Shown here: positions 1 through 9,696 of the stretch, one piece after another
How positions within the stretch are numbered: the stretch's first letter is position 1
Layout: each line of letters begins with the position of its first letter
DNA from: Mycolicibacterium vulneris
Lineage (GTDB): Bacteria; Actinomycetota; Actinomycetes; Mycobacteriales; Mycobacteriaceae
Assembly (NCBI RefSeq): GCF_002104765.1
Contig: NZ_NCXM01000001.1
Location: forward strand, 1 to 64,000
DNA length: 64,000 bases
Reading direction: 5' to 3'
Notes under the pieces: generated by a model
The model's database searches: none
Seen by the model: the letters and a program-made list of their open reading frames with translations, nothing else
What the model was told of the DNA's origin: nothing
Program-made: the position numbers and the translations under genes

Positions 1-28
1 TGCTGGGGCCGACGGGCCGCCCGCCGGA

Positions 29-1579
29 TCAGCCCGCCGGCCCCAGCATCTTCTTCCAGCCCTCGTCACCGATGTTGGTCGAATTCGCAACCGAATACAC
101 CGCACCGTCGGGTCCCACGACCAAGCCGCTGCGCACGTCGTAGAGCGCCGCGGGCGGCGCGCTCGGGGTGTACGTGCACGGGTTCGGCTGCTGTCCATTG
201 CACAACACGGTGCCCGATCCCGGGCGCTGCAGCGGATCGCTGATCGGCGGTGGCGTACCCGGCAACTGGTTGGCGGGCAGCGGGTTGAGGCCGTTGTTGA
301 CCGACGGCGCCGGGATCACCAGGCCCGGTTTCACGGGCTGGTCACAACGCGCGCTCGGTGCCGGGCAGGTCAGTATCTGATCAGGGTCGCCGTACCAGGG
401 GTTGGTACCCGCGGGCACGTAGGGTTCGGTGCTGCGGCACTCCCGCGGAGTCGCCGCCCGCTTTCCCGGCGCGTCCACGCACGGGTAATTGCGCGCTCCG
501 CGAATAACATTCGTTGCATCCATCGGGATCTTGCAGTAGGTGCCAGCCGGCAGCGGCGCGGTGCTGGTATCCGCCGGCGCGCGCCACTGCGACGCGGGAA
601 GGAAACCGGTCAGGCACGGCGGTGGCTGGTTGAGTGATATGGCGCCGACCCCGAGCGCGGCCTGGCCCGGCGATTGCGCGGTCACCGACTGGGCGATCGC
701 CCCCGACTGCGGCAGGAACACAAGCGCCTGCTCGACGCCGTTGTGATAGCGCTTGAGCATGTCGATCACGACCTCGAGATTGGCGAGCGTCTGCGGCAAC
801 GACTCCCGCACGCCGCCGAAGGTAGCGTTCACCTGCGCGGCCGTCGGCGCCGCGTTGGCCAGGATGCTGCGCAGCGACCGATCCTGCTGCGCGGTCTGGG
901 CGGCCAAGGTGTTCAGGTTGGCGGACCAACGCCCAATCGTGTCAGCGGAATCGGCCTGGCTGTCGATGATGGGCGCCGAACGTCCGATGATGTCGTTGAC
1001 GTCGCCGATACTGCCCCGGAAGTCGTGTGCGATCGCCTGGGTCGCGTCCACCAGGCGCCGAAGCGACGGCCCCAGCCCGCCCACGGCCTGCGACGCCTCG
1101 TAGAGCAGCGAGGCGACCTTGTCTTTGGGCAGCACCGCCAATCCACGGTTGGCGGCATCCAGGGCGGGACCGATCTGGCTGGGCACCGTGCTCTTGTTGA
1201 TCGTCTGGCCGTCCGCCAGGTATGGCCCGCGGTTGGCGGTAGACACCAGGTCGAGGTACTGCTCGCCCACCGCCGAGACCGAATGCACATTGGCCGACGC
1301 GTCGGCCGGTATTTGATAGCCGTCCTCAATGCTCATCGTTGCGCGGGCGCCGCGCTCGGTCGGTTCGACCCGGGTGACCTTGCCGATGCTGATTCCCCGG
1401 TAGGTGACGTTGGCCGTTCGATAAAGGCCCCCGGACTGCGGCAGCTGGGCGTACAGGGTGTAACGACCGACACCGACCAGACTCGGTATCCGCAGGTAGT
1501 ACCAGCCAAGGACCGCCACCGCGGCCACCGCCACCGCCGTCAGCAGCACCAGCTGGGTTTTGATCATGCGGGGCAACAT
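29..1579 (-). CDS. mce2F: MCE-family substrate-binding protein Mce2F
   Basis: Last gene of the mce2 operon, 516 aa. Mce proteins form the periplasmic/cell-wall tunnel of a lipid importer powered by the YrbE permeases and a distant MceG ATPase. Visible features are one N-terminal membrane helix (about residues 7-27), an MlaD/Mce domain (about 37-115, with the GISIGKV stretch), a helical middle, and a Pro/Cys-rich C-terminus as in other MceF proteins. The start chosen is the ATG at 1579; an in-frame ATG at 1564 (MIKTQ) is equally possible. It begins 3 bp after the mce2E stop. Assignment to mce2 rather than another mce locus rests on the mce2R-type regulator and the flanking Rv0584/Rv0585c-like genes. 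The lipid substrate cannot be read from the sequence. Confidence 0.9.
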   Translation of the reverse strand: MLPRMIKTQLVLLTAVAVAAVAVLGWYYLRIPSLVGVGRYTLYAQLPQSGGLYRTANVTYRGISIGKVTRVEPTERGARATMSIEDGYQIPADASANVHSVSAVGEQYLDLVSTANRGPYLADGQTINKSTVPSQIGPALDAANRGLAVLPKDKVASLLYEASQAVGGLGPSLRRLVDATQAIAHDFRGSIGDVNDIIGRSAPIIDSQADSADTIGRWSANLNTLAAQTAQQDRSLRSILANAAPTAAQVNATFGGVRESLPQTLANLEVVIDMLKRYHNGVEQALVFLPQSGAIAQSVTAQSPGQAALGVGAISLNQPPPCLTGFLPASQWRAPADTSTAPLPAGTYCKIPMDATNVIRGARNYPCVDAPGKRAATPRECRSTEPYVPAGTNPWYGDPDQILTCPAPSARCDQPVKPGLVIPAPSVNNGLNPLPANQLPGTPPPISDPLQRPGSGTVLCNGQQPNPCTYTPSAPPAALYDVRSGLVVGPDGAVYSVANSTNIGDEGWKKMLGPAG

Positions 1580-1582
1580 CTT

Positions 1583-2740
1583 TCATTCACCCCTTTCCAC
1601 CAGCGGCCCGCCGGGGGCGTCGTTCGGGTTCGGCGTGTAGCGGACATCCGGGATCATGGTGTTCGGATCCCGGCCCCACGACTGCTCGAGCGCGCGCAGT
1701 GCGCCCGACAGTCCGGTACCGGTGAGCATCGTGTTGTCGATGGTGGACAGCGTCAGGTCGAGTGCGGCGGAGACGTTGACGTAGTCACCGCGGATTACCT
1801 GGTTGACGTCGTCGATGTTGAACGGCGCGGTGAGGCCCAATTTCAGCGCGCCGGCCACGAACGGGGAGGCCGGGACGAGTTGGCCCAACGGTCGTTGCAG
1901 CGAGAGCAGGCTCCGGTAGAGATTCGCCCGGGTGTCGGCCAGCGCCCGGTTGGCGGCGCTGCTGAATCGGCCCAGGGATTCGGTGGCGTCGGCGAACAGT
2001 TCTCGGGTATCGGCGAAATGCTGGATCAGCGGCGGGATGTCGGTCAGGACCCGGTCCAGCGTGTCCTTACGGTTCGCGAAGATGGTCAGGAGTTCATTGC
2101 TCGAGTCGATCGCACCGGTGAGGTCATCGCGTTGGCGGTTCAATTCGGTGATGAAAGTATCCAGCCGCCCGAGGAATTCGCGAATCTGCTCGGCGTGGCC
2201 ATCGAGGATATTGACGACCTCGGTCTGGATCGCATCGAGGTTCGCGATGCCGCCGCCATTGAGGATCACCGCGACGCTGGCCAGCGTCCGCTCGACGGTG
2301 GGATAGGCCGAGGAATCCTTCAGGGGGATGGTGTCGCCGCTCTTCAAGCGTTGCACAGACGGGTTTTTCGGCGCGGCCAGCTCGATGTGCTGGGTGCCCA
2401 GCAGGCTGGTCTGGCCGATCTTCGCGGTCGCATTCGCCGGGAGCTGCACACCCGGATCGAGATCCAGCCTCAGCGTGGCGATCCAATTCTTCAGGGTGAT
2501 GGCCCGCACCGTGCCGACCCATACGTCGGCAACCCTGACCCGGCTGTTGGTGTTCAACGCCAGCGTGTCCGGCATCTGCACGTAGATCGTCATGTGCTCG
2601 GCCCCGGTGCCGTGGCCGACCGGCAGCGGCACGTCGGCGATGCCCCGCCAACTGCAGGACGCCAACATCACCGGGGCCAGTAACAAGGCCAGCAGCAACA
2701 CCAGCCCGCGGCGGGCGGCCCCGACCGCCCGGCGCGTCAC
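1583..2740 (-). CDS. mce2E: MCE-family lipoprotein Mce2E (LprL-like)
   Basis: 385-aa Mce protein of the E (lipoprotein) class. The N-terminus has twin Arg residues, a hydrophobic signal stretch and the lipobox LASC with the lipidated Cys at residue 29, so it is probably anchored in the membrane outer face. An MlaD/Mce domain follows (about 50-135), then long amphipathic helices. I chose the GTG at 2740 because it overlaps the mce2D stop by 4 bp (GTGA), like the other junctions in this operon. An in-frame ATG at 2776 and a much longer open frame further upstream are less likely: the extra residues have no signal-peptide character and would overlap mce2D. Role inferred from the family: subunit of the lipid-import tunnel. 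Confidence 0.9.
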   Translation of the reverse strand: MTRRAVGAARRGLVLLLALLLAPVMLASCSWRGIADVPLPVGHGTGAEHMTIYVQMPDTLALNTNSRVRVADVWVGTVRAITLKNWIATLRLDLDPGVQLPANATAKIGQTSLLGTQHIELAAPKNPSVQRLKSGDTIPLKDSSAYPTVERTLASVAVILNGGGIANLDAIQTEVVNILDGHAEQIREFLGRLDTFITELNRQRDDLTGAIDSSNELLTIFANRKDTLDRVLTDIPPLIQHFADTRELFADATESLGRFSSAANRALADTRANLYRSLLSLQRPLGQLVPASPFVAGALKLGLTAPFNIDDVNQVIRGDYVNVSAALDLTLSTIDNTMLTGTGLSGALRALEQSWGRDPNTMIPDVRYTPNPNDAPGGPLVERGE

Positions 2741-4236
2741 TGGCCCGGTCCCAGCCGTGCGGGTCGCGAAAACCATGGCGGGGCAGCCGGATTCGCCTCG
2801 TCGTAGGCATTCGGCGGTCCGGAAGAGTTGGCCCCGGGCGGCGGTGGTGGGGCGTCTTGACCCCCCATCAGCTCGGTGAGGGATTCGGGCGTGAGCATGT
2901 CGGCGGTGAACGGCTGGACCTGCGTGCCCTGCATCCCGGGCGCGACCACCCACCCCGGCTCGTGGTTGCCATGCGAAAAGGGGGTATCGCGCGAGAAGAT
3001 CCCCGGGACGGTGGTGTCTTTGTATCCGGGCGGCGGGTGCAGCCGCTCTTCGGAGTACGCCACTTCCTTGGGCAGGGTGGCCGCGGAGTTGAACGGGTTC
3101 AGGCCGGCCGGCGGGTAGTTGAATTTGATGGCATCGAGCACTGGGGCCAGATACTGCGCGCACAGTTCGGCCGAATCCTGATAACCCAGCCGGCTGCCGG
3201 CCTGGATGGCGCTGCACAGGAAGTGAATGGGGTTGGCGAAGTTGGGAAACACGAACAAGCCCACCAGTGAGCTGTGTGCGGGCTGGTAGAGGTTGTTGAA
3301 GTTGCCGGCGAAGGTAGGCAGCACGTGCAAGGCGGTTTCCAGGCCATCTCGCGGCTCGGGTTGCAGAATTGTGGTGGTCACGTCGCCGAGGTTCTCGACA
3401 TCATGGGTCAGGGCGGACCCATTGTCGTTCAAGAACTTTCGAGCAGCATCGAGGACGTCGTCGAGGTGGGTGATGGTGTCAGCCACCTGGTGATCGGATT
3501 TGGCGAACCAGTCGGTGAACTGGGCCAGGTTGTCGTTGAGCGCAACGAACTGTTGCTTGTGCTGATACAGCGCGGTGACGAACTCGGCCAGGCTCTTGGT
3601 GATGGCGACGAAGTCGCCTCGGCCCTCGTTGAGGGCGGTCAGCGCCTGCGAAAGGCTGTTCAGGGTGTCGTTGACCTGCTTGCCCTTGCCGGCCAGGTTG
3701 TCGGCGGCCGACTCGATGACGTCGCCGAACGGCCCCGCCGGCTGCCGGGCTGTCGGGCCGAGCTGCCGCAGGATCCCGTTGATGGAGTCGCGCAGCTGAT
3801 CCCACTCGACGGGCACCTGGGTGCGCTCGATCGGGATGACGTCGCCGTCGTGCAGCACCGGACCCCCGGTATACGGCGGTGACAACTGGATGGTGCGCGA
3901 GGCCACCAGGCTGGGGTTGAGGATCGATGCGGTAGCCCTCGCGGGGACCCGGTATTTGTTGTTGTAGTGCAACGTGACTCGCATCTTGTCGCCGGCCGGC
4001 TCGATCTTGTCGATCGAACCGACCCGCACCCCCATGATCTGGACCCTGTCGCCCGGGTAGAGCGCGAGGGTTTCGGAGAAGTACGCGACGACGGTGGTCG
4101 TGGAGAGTTTCCGGTAGAGCTGAATTCCGGCGGCCGCCGCGGTGAAGACGAAGCCCGCCGCCAGCGCCCCGACCACCAACACCCGGGCGGACACCTTGGG
4201 CAATCGCAGGTTGCGGATGTCGAAGATGGTGCTCAT
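2737..4236 (-). CDS. mce2D: MCE-family protein Mce2D
   Basis: 499 aa. One N-terminal membrane helix (about residues 18-40) is followed by an MlaD/Mce domain (about 46-125, containing YPGDRVQIMGVRVG), then an extended helical region and a Pro/Gly-rich tail from about residue 400. Part of the six-protein Mce2 tunnel thought to carry lipid across the periplasm. It overlaps both mce2C and mce2E by 4 bp, so translation is probably coupled. No lesion seen. The D assignment comes from its position between C and E and from the long non-lipidated tail. Confidence 0.9.
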   Translation of the reverse strand: MSTIFDIRNLRLPKVSARVLVVGALAAGFVFTAAAAGIQLYRKLSTTTVVAYFSETLALYPGDRVQIMGVRVGSIDKIEPAGDKMRVTLHYNNKYRVPARATASILNPSLVASRTIQLSPPYTGGPVLHDGDVIPIERTQVPVEWDQLRDSINGILRQLGPTARQPAGPFGDVIESAADNLAGKGKQVNDTLNSLSQALTALNEGRGDFVAITKSLAEFVTALYQHKQQFVALNDNLAQFTDWFAKSDHQVADTITHLDDVLDAARKFLNDNGSALTHDVENLGDVTTTILQPEPRDGLETALHVLPTFAGNFNNLYQPAHSSLVGLFVFPNFANPIHFLCSAIQAGSRLGYQDSAELCAQYLAPVLDAIKFNYPPAGLNPFNSAATLPKEVAYSEERLHPPPGYKDTTVPGIFSRDTPFSHGNHEPGWVVAPGMQGTQVQPFTADMLTPESLTELMGGQDAPPPPPGANSSGPPNAYDEANPAAPPWFSRPARLGPGQ

Positions 4237-5783
4237 CGGTCGCTACCCCCTGTCCCATCGGACGTGACGAACGGCGCCGGCAGTTGCGGCCCCGGCCCCG
4301 GCGGCGCCGCCGGCGCGGCGGGCAGGACCGGGGCGAAGCTCGACGGGGGCGGGGTCGGACCGGCCGGTCGCAGGTTCTCCGTACGCGCCCCCGGTGGCGC
4401 ATGCGCCGGGAGCGGCACCGGAGTGCCGGGAACTTCCGGCGGGGCCTCACCCGGACGACCCGCGCTCGGGATACCGGGCGTCGGCGGCGGCCCGTCGGGG
4501 TTGGGCTGCGACGCCTCGACGTCGAGCGGGGCCGGGAAACCGCCAGGGACCGGCCCGAAGGGGCCCTGACCGGAAAGCGCGCACGGCAACGGATTTCCGG
4601 GCCGCGGCGGGCTGTCGGCGGCCGGCGTGTACGAACACGGCGATCCCGGTGGAACGGCCGGCCCCGGGTGGTCCGGGGTGCCCTCCAGCACCGGCGGCCC
4701 CGGCGGCGGCGCGCCATTGGGCAACCGGGTGCCGTTGGGGTCGGGCCAGCGGAACGCCGGCAGTCCGGCGCTGCGCCAGAAGTTTTCCGGGTCGATGCCC
4801 CGCTTCTTGAACGCCGCGTCGACCCACGGCTGAAGGACTTGGTAGGGAAGCAGATTCGCCACGATCGCCTTGAAGAACGGTCCGGACGCGACCGCTTCGG
4901 TCAGGGACGCGGTGTATCTGCTGACCAGCACGAGCACATCGGACAGCTCCTTCTTGCGCTTGATCAGCTCGTCGCTGACCGTGCCCAACTGTTGCAGCAC
5001 ATGGTGCGCGTTGGGATTCTCCTTGATGAATCCGGATACCTGCGTGGACACCGCGGACACGTTGCTCAGCAGAATGCTCAGCGCCTGGCTGCGCTGCCGG
5101 AACGCGGTGAGCAGGGTGTTGGCGTTGACCAGGAGGCCGTCGATCTGTGGGCTTCGGTCGCCCAGTACCCGGGTGATCTTGTCGGCGTTCGTCAGCAGTT
5201 GCTTGATCTGGTCGTCGCGATGGCCGATGGTGCCGGAGAATTTGGCCACGCCGTCGAGGGCGGCCTTCAGGTGCGGCGCGGTCTGATCGAACGTTTCCGA
5301 CAGCACGTTCAGCGACCGCTTGACGGCGTCGATGTTCCAGTCCGTCGCCGCCTTCGTGACATCGACGAACGCGTCGTAGATCTGGTAGGGCGTCGTGGTC
5401 TGAGCGGAGGGGATTACCCCGTTGGGCTGCAATGCATCCGAGCCACGTGGCTGGATCGCCATGTTCTTGCGGCCGAGGAAGGTATCGGTGCGGATCGCGG
5501 CACGGCTCTGCGTCCCGATCGTCTTGCCGGGCATCGAGAAGCCGACCAGGACCCGGTCGCCGCGGATCACCAGCGAGCTCACCAATCCCACGTTGACCCC
5601 GGCGATTTCCACCTTGTCTCCGACGTTGATGCCCCCGGTATCGGTGAATTGCGCGTAGTAGGTCGGCGTGGCGAACAGCATCGGCACGCTGGTGAAGCTC
5701 TGTCCCACACCGATGATGAGCAGCGTCACCAGCGTGCCCATCAGACCGACGCGGGTGCGGTTGAACTCCGTCAGCGTTCTCAT
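4233..5783 (-). CDS. mce2C: MCE-family protein Mce2C
   Basis: 516 aa from the ATG at 5783, which overlaps the mce2B stop by 4 bp; the longer open frame upstream only reads into mce2B. It has an N-terminal helix (about residues 10-35), an MlaD/Mce domain (about 38-115, with INVGDKVEIAGVNVG) and helical segments to about residue 340. The last 170 residues or so are very rich in Pro, Gly and Ala, a tail typical of MceC proteins and possibly associated with the cell wall. It works with the other Mce2 subunits and YrbE2A/B. Substrate unknown. Confidence 0.9.
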   Translation of the reverse strand: MRTLTEFNRTRVGLMGTLVTLLIIGVGQSFTSVPMLFATPTYYAQFTDTGGINVGDKVEIAGVNVGLVSSLVIRGDRVLVGFSMPGKTIGTQSRAAIRTDTFLGRKNMAIQPRGSDALQPNGVIPSAQTTTPYQIYDAFVDVTKAATDWNIDAVKRSLNVLSETFDQTAPHLKAALDGVAKFSGTIGHRDDQIKQLLTNADKITRVLGDRSPQIDGLLVNANTLLTAFRQRSQALSILLSNVSAVSTQVSGFIKENPNAHHVLQQLGTVSDELIKRKKELSDVLVLVSRYTASLTEAVASGPFFKAIVANLLPYQVLQPWVDAAFKKRGIDPENFWRSAGLPAFRWPDPNGTRLPNGAPPPGPPVLEGTPDHPGPAVPPGSPCSYTPAADSPPRPGNPLPCALSGQGPFGPVPGGFPAPLDVEASQPNPDGPPPTPGIPSAGRPGEAPPEVPGTPVPLPAHAPPGARTENLRPAGPTPPPSSFAPVLPAAPAAPPGPGPQLPAPFVTSDGTGGSDR

Positions 5784-6811
5784 TGCGGCGTGCACCTCCC
5801 GGTCGGCTGGCCGAAAAGCTTGATCGTGCGCACGGGCCCGCCGGGCTGCAGTCCATTGACTTTGATCGAGATGTCGCACAGGTAGAAGTTGTAGAAGTCG
5901 CCGTAGATGCCGCCGGCCCGGCCGATGACGCGGAACGCGCCCGGCAGCTTCTCCAGCACGTTGTCCAGGGTCGGCAGGTCGTTGATGAGTGATTGCTGGA
6001 TGCCCTCGAGGTGTCCGAGGGTGCCGTGTAGCGATGGCCGATCCTCGCTCAGCAGGCCCGCCACCGTTCCGGCCGCGTCGCTGATGTGCGCCGCCGCCGC
6101 GGCCAACGGATCGGCCCGGTTCTTCAGGCCGGTGATCAGCAGCTCCAGCTTGTCGACCGTTCGGTCGAACTCCTTCTCATGCTTGACGGTCGTGACGAGC
6201 ACGGTGTTCAGGTTGTTGATCACCTCGCCGATCGCCTTGTCGCGGTCGGCCAGCGCCGCGGTCAGCGATGCGGTCTGGTCGAGGATGTCGTTGATGGTGG
6301 CGCCCTGTCCCTGAAACACCGTGATGATCGACTGGGCGATGCTGTTCACCTTGTTGGGATCCAATGCCTTGAACAGCGGCCGGAATCCGCCGATCAGCGC
6401 GTCGAGGTCCAGCGCCGGCTGCGTGCGCTCGAGGGGGATCTCGCCGCCCGGGGGCAGCCGCCGGCCGCTCGCGCCGTGCTTGAGCTCCAGGTAGCGGTCA
6501 CCGATCAGGTTGAGGTAGCGGATCGACGCGGTCGTCGCCTGATCCAGCGGCAGCGTCCGATCCACGTCGAACTCCACCAACACCCGCGTGTCCCCATCGG
6601 TCAACGTCACCTTGGAGACCTTGCCCACCTCGACGCCGGACGCGCGCACGAACTGCCCGGCCCGCAGCCCGCTCGCGTCGGTGAACACCGCGGAGTACCC
6701 GGTGGTGCGATCGAATCGCACCTGACCGAACACGACGATGATCATCACGGTGAACAACGCCAGCACGGACCAGAAGACGCCGAGTTTGACTGCGGCACCG
6801 GTGATTTTCAT
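5780..6811 (-). CDS. mce2B: MCE-family protein Mce2B
   Basis: 343 aa from the ATG at 6811 (MKITG), which overlaps the mce2A stop by 4 bp. One N-terminal helix (about residues 8-30), an MlaD/Mce domain (about 36-115, with LRAGQFVRASGVEVGKV), then a helical region and a short Cys-containing C-terminus without the Pro-rich tail of C and D. From memory, mce2B is annotated in two pieces in M. tuberculosis H37Rv; here the frame is intact, so the locus looks fully functional. Subunit of the Mce2 lipid importer. Confidence 0.9.
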   Translation of the reverse strand: MKITGAAVKLGVFWSVLALFTVMIIVVFGQVRFDRTTGYSAVFTDASGLRAGQFVRASGVEVGKVSKVTLTDGDTRVLVEFDVDRTLPLDQATTASIRYLNLIGDRYLELKHGASGRRLPPGGEIPLERTQPALDLDALIGGFRPLFKALDPNKVNSIAQSIITVFQGQGATINDILDQTASLTAALADRDKAIGEVINNLNTVLVTTVKHEKEFDRTVDKLELLITGLKNRADPLAAAAAHISDAAGTVAGLLSEDRPSLHGTLGHLEGIQQSLINDLPTLDNVLEKLPGAFRVIGRAGGIYGDFYNFYLCDISIKVNGLQPGGPVRTIKLFGQPTGRCTPQ

Positions 6812-8022
6812 GGGTTGATCGTGTTCTCCCCGTACTGGCGGCCCCAGACGAATTCGGTGGCCAGCGGCTGGCCGAGTTCGAGGTGGTTGTAGGGCGCCAG
6901 GCTGGCGCCGGTGTCCATGACCAGATACGGCGCGGGCCACAGATCCCGGGTGATCTTCTGCCAGCAGCCCGGCCGCCCGCCGGGGCCGCCGTGCGCGTTC
7001 ACCCGCGGCAGATTGTCCGGATAAACATAGGGGTTGGGCGCACCGATGATCGATCCGGCCGCCGCCAACGAATAGCCGTTGCCGCCGGCCGCTTTCGCGA
7101 CTTCCGGGGCGGCGTCGTGGAAATTGCGGATCATGCAGAACAGTTCGGGGCTATAGGTGTCGAGCAGGTCGGCGGTGGGCACCAGGTCCGCGGCCCCCCG
7201 CGCCAGGTACTGCCCGCCCTTGGCGAAGATGTCTTCGCCGTTATGGCCGACGCCCACCGCCGCCAACAGCGCGGCGTCCAGGTCGCCCTGTTGGCGGGTC
7301 AGGGTGCGTGCGGTGGTCACCGCGTTGCTCAGGAATTCCCACAGGTCGGGTGAAGCCTTGGTGTAAACCCGGGCCAGGTCCGTCAAGCGCCGCAGGTCGT
7401 AGCGGATCTGCGGCATTCGCGGATTCAACTGCGCCAGAATCTCGTTGCCGTTGATGATGGACTCGCCGAATTTGCCCCCCAAGCCGTCCAGCGCTTGCGC
7501 CAGCGCGGACAACGTCGCGTTGAGCTCGATCGGACTCACCTTCTCGGCTATCGAGGTGACCGTCTCGAACAACGTGTTGAATTCGGTGGTCACCGACCGC
7601 GCATCGATCACATCGTGCGGCGAGATCCGCTGTCGCGAAGCGTTTTCCGGCGCGGTCAACGACACGTACTTGTTGCCGAACAGCGTGGCCGCCTCGATGC
7701 TGGCCACCACATTGGCCGGAATCAGCTTGATGTAGCGCGGATTCACATCCAACAGGAGCTTGGCCGCCGGAGCGCCGTCACGCTCGATCTCCGAAATGCC
7801 GGCCACCCGGCCGATCTCGACCCCGTTGTAGGTGACCTTGGATCCCGGCTCCATCACCAGGCCAGCCCGGGTAGCGACCATCGTCAGCTCGGTCTTGGGC
7901 GTGAAGTCCCCGCGAAACTGCAGGTACACCAACATCAAAACCAGTCCGCAGACCAACAGCAGGATGACGCCCTCGACGTACACCCACGCGCGTCGCCCCA
8001 TCCGCGGCACCGGCGTCGCCAT
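6808..8022 (-). CDS. mce2A: MCE-family protein Mce2A
   Basis: 404 aa from the ATG at 8022, 5 bp after the yrbE2B stop. N-terminal membrane helix (about residues 12-34), MlaD/Mce domain (about 40-122, with EPGSKVTYNGVEIGRV), then the long coiled or helical region of the MceA class. First Mce subunit of the operon and a presumed part of the tunnel that takes lipid from the cell wall to YrbE. It is directly downstream of the permease genes, as in all mycobacterial mce loci. No truncation seen. Confidence 0.9.
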   Translation of the reverse strand: MATPVPRMGRRAWVYVEGVILLLVCGLVLMLVYLQFRGDFTPKTELTMVATRAGLVMEPGSKVTYNGVEIGRVAGISEIERDGAPAAKLLLDVNPRYIKLIPANVVASIEAATLFGNKYVSLTAPENASRQRISPHDVIDARSVTTEFNTLFETVTSIAEKVSPIELNATLSALAQALDGLGGKFGESIINGNEILAQLNPRMPQIRYDLRRLTDLARVYTKASPDLWEFLSNAVTTARTLTRQQGDLDAALLAAVGVGHNGEDIFAKGGQYLARGAADLVPTADLLDTYSPELFCMIRNFHDAAPEVAKAAGGNGYSLAAAGSIIGAPNPYVYPDNLPRVNAHGGPGGRPGCWQKITRDLWPAPYLVMDTGASLAPYNHLELGQPLATEFVWGRQYGENTINP

Positions 8023-8027
8023 GGCCG

Positions 8028-8897
8028 TTACACCGTCAAATTGAAGTTCGGGTCGACGCCGTAGAGCGCCAACTGGGCGAGCAGGACCACGACCACCACC
8101 GAGACCAGTGAGAAGCGCATCGATCGACCGACCGCCTGGCCCACGCCGACCGGGCCGCCGCTGGCGGTATAGCCGTAATAGCAATGGGTGATCATCACCA
8201 CCACCGCGATGATGACGACCTCCAGAACCGACCAGCCCACGTCCTCGGGGCGCAGGAAGGTGCGGAAGTAGTGCTCGTAGGTGCCGTTCGACTGGCCGTA
8301 GAACACCGTCGTGACGACCTGGCCCGACGTGAAAGCCATGTCGAGGGCCAGGGCGTACAGCGGCACGATCACCCCCAGGCCGCCCAGGATCCGGGTGGAG
8401 ACCAGGAACGAAATCGATTTGATGCCCATGACTTCCAGCGCGTCGATCTCCTCGCTGATCCGCATGGCGCCCAGCTGGGCGGTTGCGCCGGCACCGACCG
8501 TGGCGGCCAGCGTGACCCCGGCGACGATCGGTGCGGCGATGCGTGTGTTGGCCAGTGCGGCAAAGAATCCAGTGAACGCCTCGACGCCGATATTGCCCAG
8601 CGACGCGAAGCCCTGGATGGCGATCAGCGATCCGCCGGACAGCGTCACAAACCCGATGATCGCGACCGTGCCGCCGACGACGGCCATCGCGCCGGTGCCC
8701 ATGCCGATCTCGGCGACGAGCCGCAACGTCTCCCGCCGGTAATGGCGTAGCGCCCACCCGATCTGTCCGACGCTGATCCGGGCGAACCTCGCGAAAATGC
8801 CGATCCGCCATAGCCTTCGCGCCGTGCCGCCGCCGTAGCGGTGGAGGTTGGCAGCCGTCCGCGGATAGCGGGCGCGCAGTACTGCCCCGGTCGCCAT
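8028..8897 (-). CDS. yrbE2B: MlaE-type lipid permease YrbE2B
   Basis: 289-aa inner-membrane permease of the MlaE/YrbE family, with about five or six hydrophobic segments. The family-diagnostic cytoplasmic stretch [11 protein letters not shown] lies near residue 150; this loop is known to contact the ATPase. It forms the ABC-type membrane core together with YrbE2A. Its start lies 1 bp past the yrbE2A stop and mce2A begins 5 bp after its own stop. No ATPase gene is present here; in mycobacteria the shared MceG ATPase is encoded elsewhere. Confidence 0.92.
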   Translation of the reverse strand: MATGAVLRARYPRTAANLHRYGGGTARRLWRIGIFARFARISVGQIGWALRHYRRETLRLVAEIGMGTGAMAVVGGTVAIIGFVTLSGGSLIAIQGFASLGNIGVEAFTGFFAALANTRIAAPIVAGVTLAATVGAGATAQLGAMRISEEIDALEVMGIKSISFLVSTRILGGLGVIVPLYALALDMAFTSGQVVTTVFYGQSNGTYEHYFRTFLRPEDVGWSVLEVVIIAVVVMITHCYYGYTASGGPVGVGQAVGRSMRFSLVSVVVVVLLAQLALYGVDPNFNLTV

Positions 8898-8898
8898 G

Positions 8899-9696
8899 TC
8901 AGCGGCCTGTCCCGAACCGCACGCCGATCGTGGTCAGCACCACGTTGACGGCGAACAGCGCGATCACGCACAACACCAGCGTCTCGTTGACGGCGGTGCC
9001 GACGCCCTTGGGGCCGCCCTTCGTGGTCAGCCCGCGATAGCAGCCGACCAGCCCGGCGATCGTTCCGAAGATGGCCGACTTGACCACCGAGATGACCACC
9101 TCGGGCAGGCCGGTGATCAAGGTGAGGGTGCCGACGTAGGCTCCCGCCGAAATGTGTTGGATGAAAACGCCGAACACGAATCCGCCGACCAGGCCGATGG
9201 TGATCACCGCGCCGTTGAGCAGGGTGGCGACGATGGTCGCGGCGACGACGCGGGGCACCACCAGCCGGTGGATCGGGTCGATGCCGAGCACCTCCAGCGC
9301 ATCGATCTCCTCGCGGATGGTGCGCGCGCCCAGGTCGGCACAGATGGCCGTGGATCCGGCACCGGCGATCACCAGCACGGTGGTCAGCGGGCCCAGCTGC
9401 GTCACCGCGCCCAAAGCCGCACCGGCGCCGGAGATGTCGGCGGCGCCGAACTCCGCCAGCAGGATGTTGAGGGTGAAGATGATCAGCACGGTGAGCGGAA
9501 TCGCGACCGCGAGGGTGGGCAGCAGCGAGACGCTGGTGATGAACCAGCCCTGCTCGATCGTCTCCCGCCACTGAAAGGGCCCCCGGAACAACGCCTTGCC
9601 GGTCAGCACGCAGGTCCGGAAGAAGCCGCCGACCGCGTCGATCCCGGGCTGGATCTGACCGCGAAGGTACGTGGCGATCACGGTGTGGGTGCTCAT
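8899..9696 (-). CDS. yrbE2A: MlaE-type lipid permease YrbE2A
   Basis: 265-aa MlaE/YrbE permease, partner of YrbE2B. It shows the conserved [14 protein letters not shown] loop (about residues 127-140) and several membrane helices, including a long first one after the amphipathic N-terminus. The start at 9696 overlaps the regulator stop by 4 bp (ATGA), so regulator and transporter are cotranscribed and probably translationally coupled. Function inferred from the family: energised lipid uptake with the Mce2 proteins. Confidence 0.92.
   Translation of the reverse strand: MSTHTVIATYLRGQIQPGIDAVGGFFRTCVLTGKALFRGPFQWRETIEQGWFITSVSLLPTLAVAIPLTVLIIFTLNILLAEFGAADISGAGAALGAVTQLGPLTTVLVIAGAGSTAICADLGARTIREEIDALEVLGIDPIHRLVVPRVVAATIVATLLNGAVITIGLVGGFVFGVFIQHISAGAYVGTLTLITGLPEVVISVVKSAIFGTIAGLVGCYRGLTTKGGPKGVGTAVNETLVLCVIALFAVNVVLTTIGVRFGTGR

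Noticed and set aside
674..2683. 669-codon plus-strand open frame opposite mce2F/mce2E
   Set aside because: Lies antisense to intact Mce genes, is Arg-rich without domains, and reflects the high GC of the opposite strand.
2741..3217. Longer N-terminus for mce2E
   Set aside because: Would overlap mce2D completely; the GTG at 2740 gives a signal peptide and a 4-bp overlap.
4284..5885. 533-codon plus-strand frame opposite mce2C
   Set aside because: Arg/Gly-rich shadow of an intact gene with no start signal.
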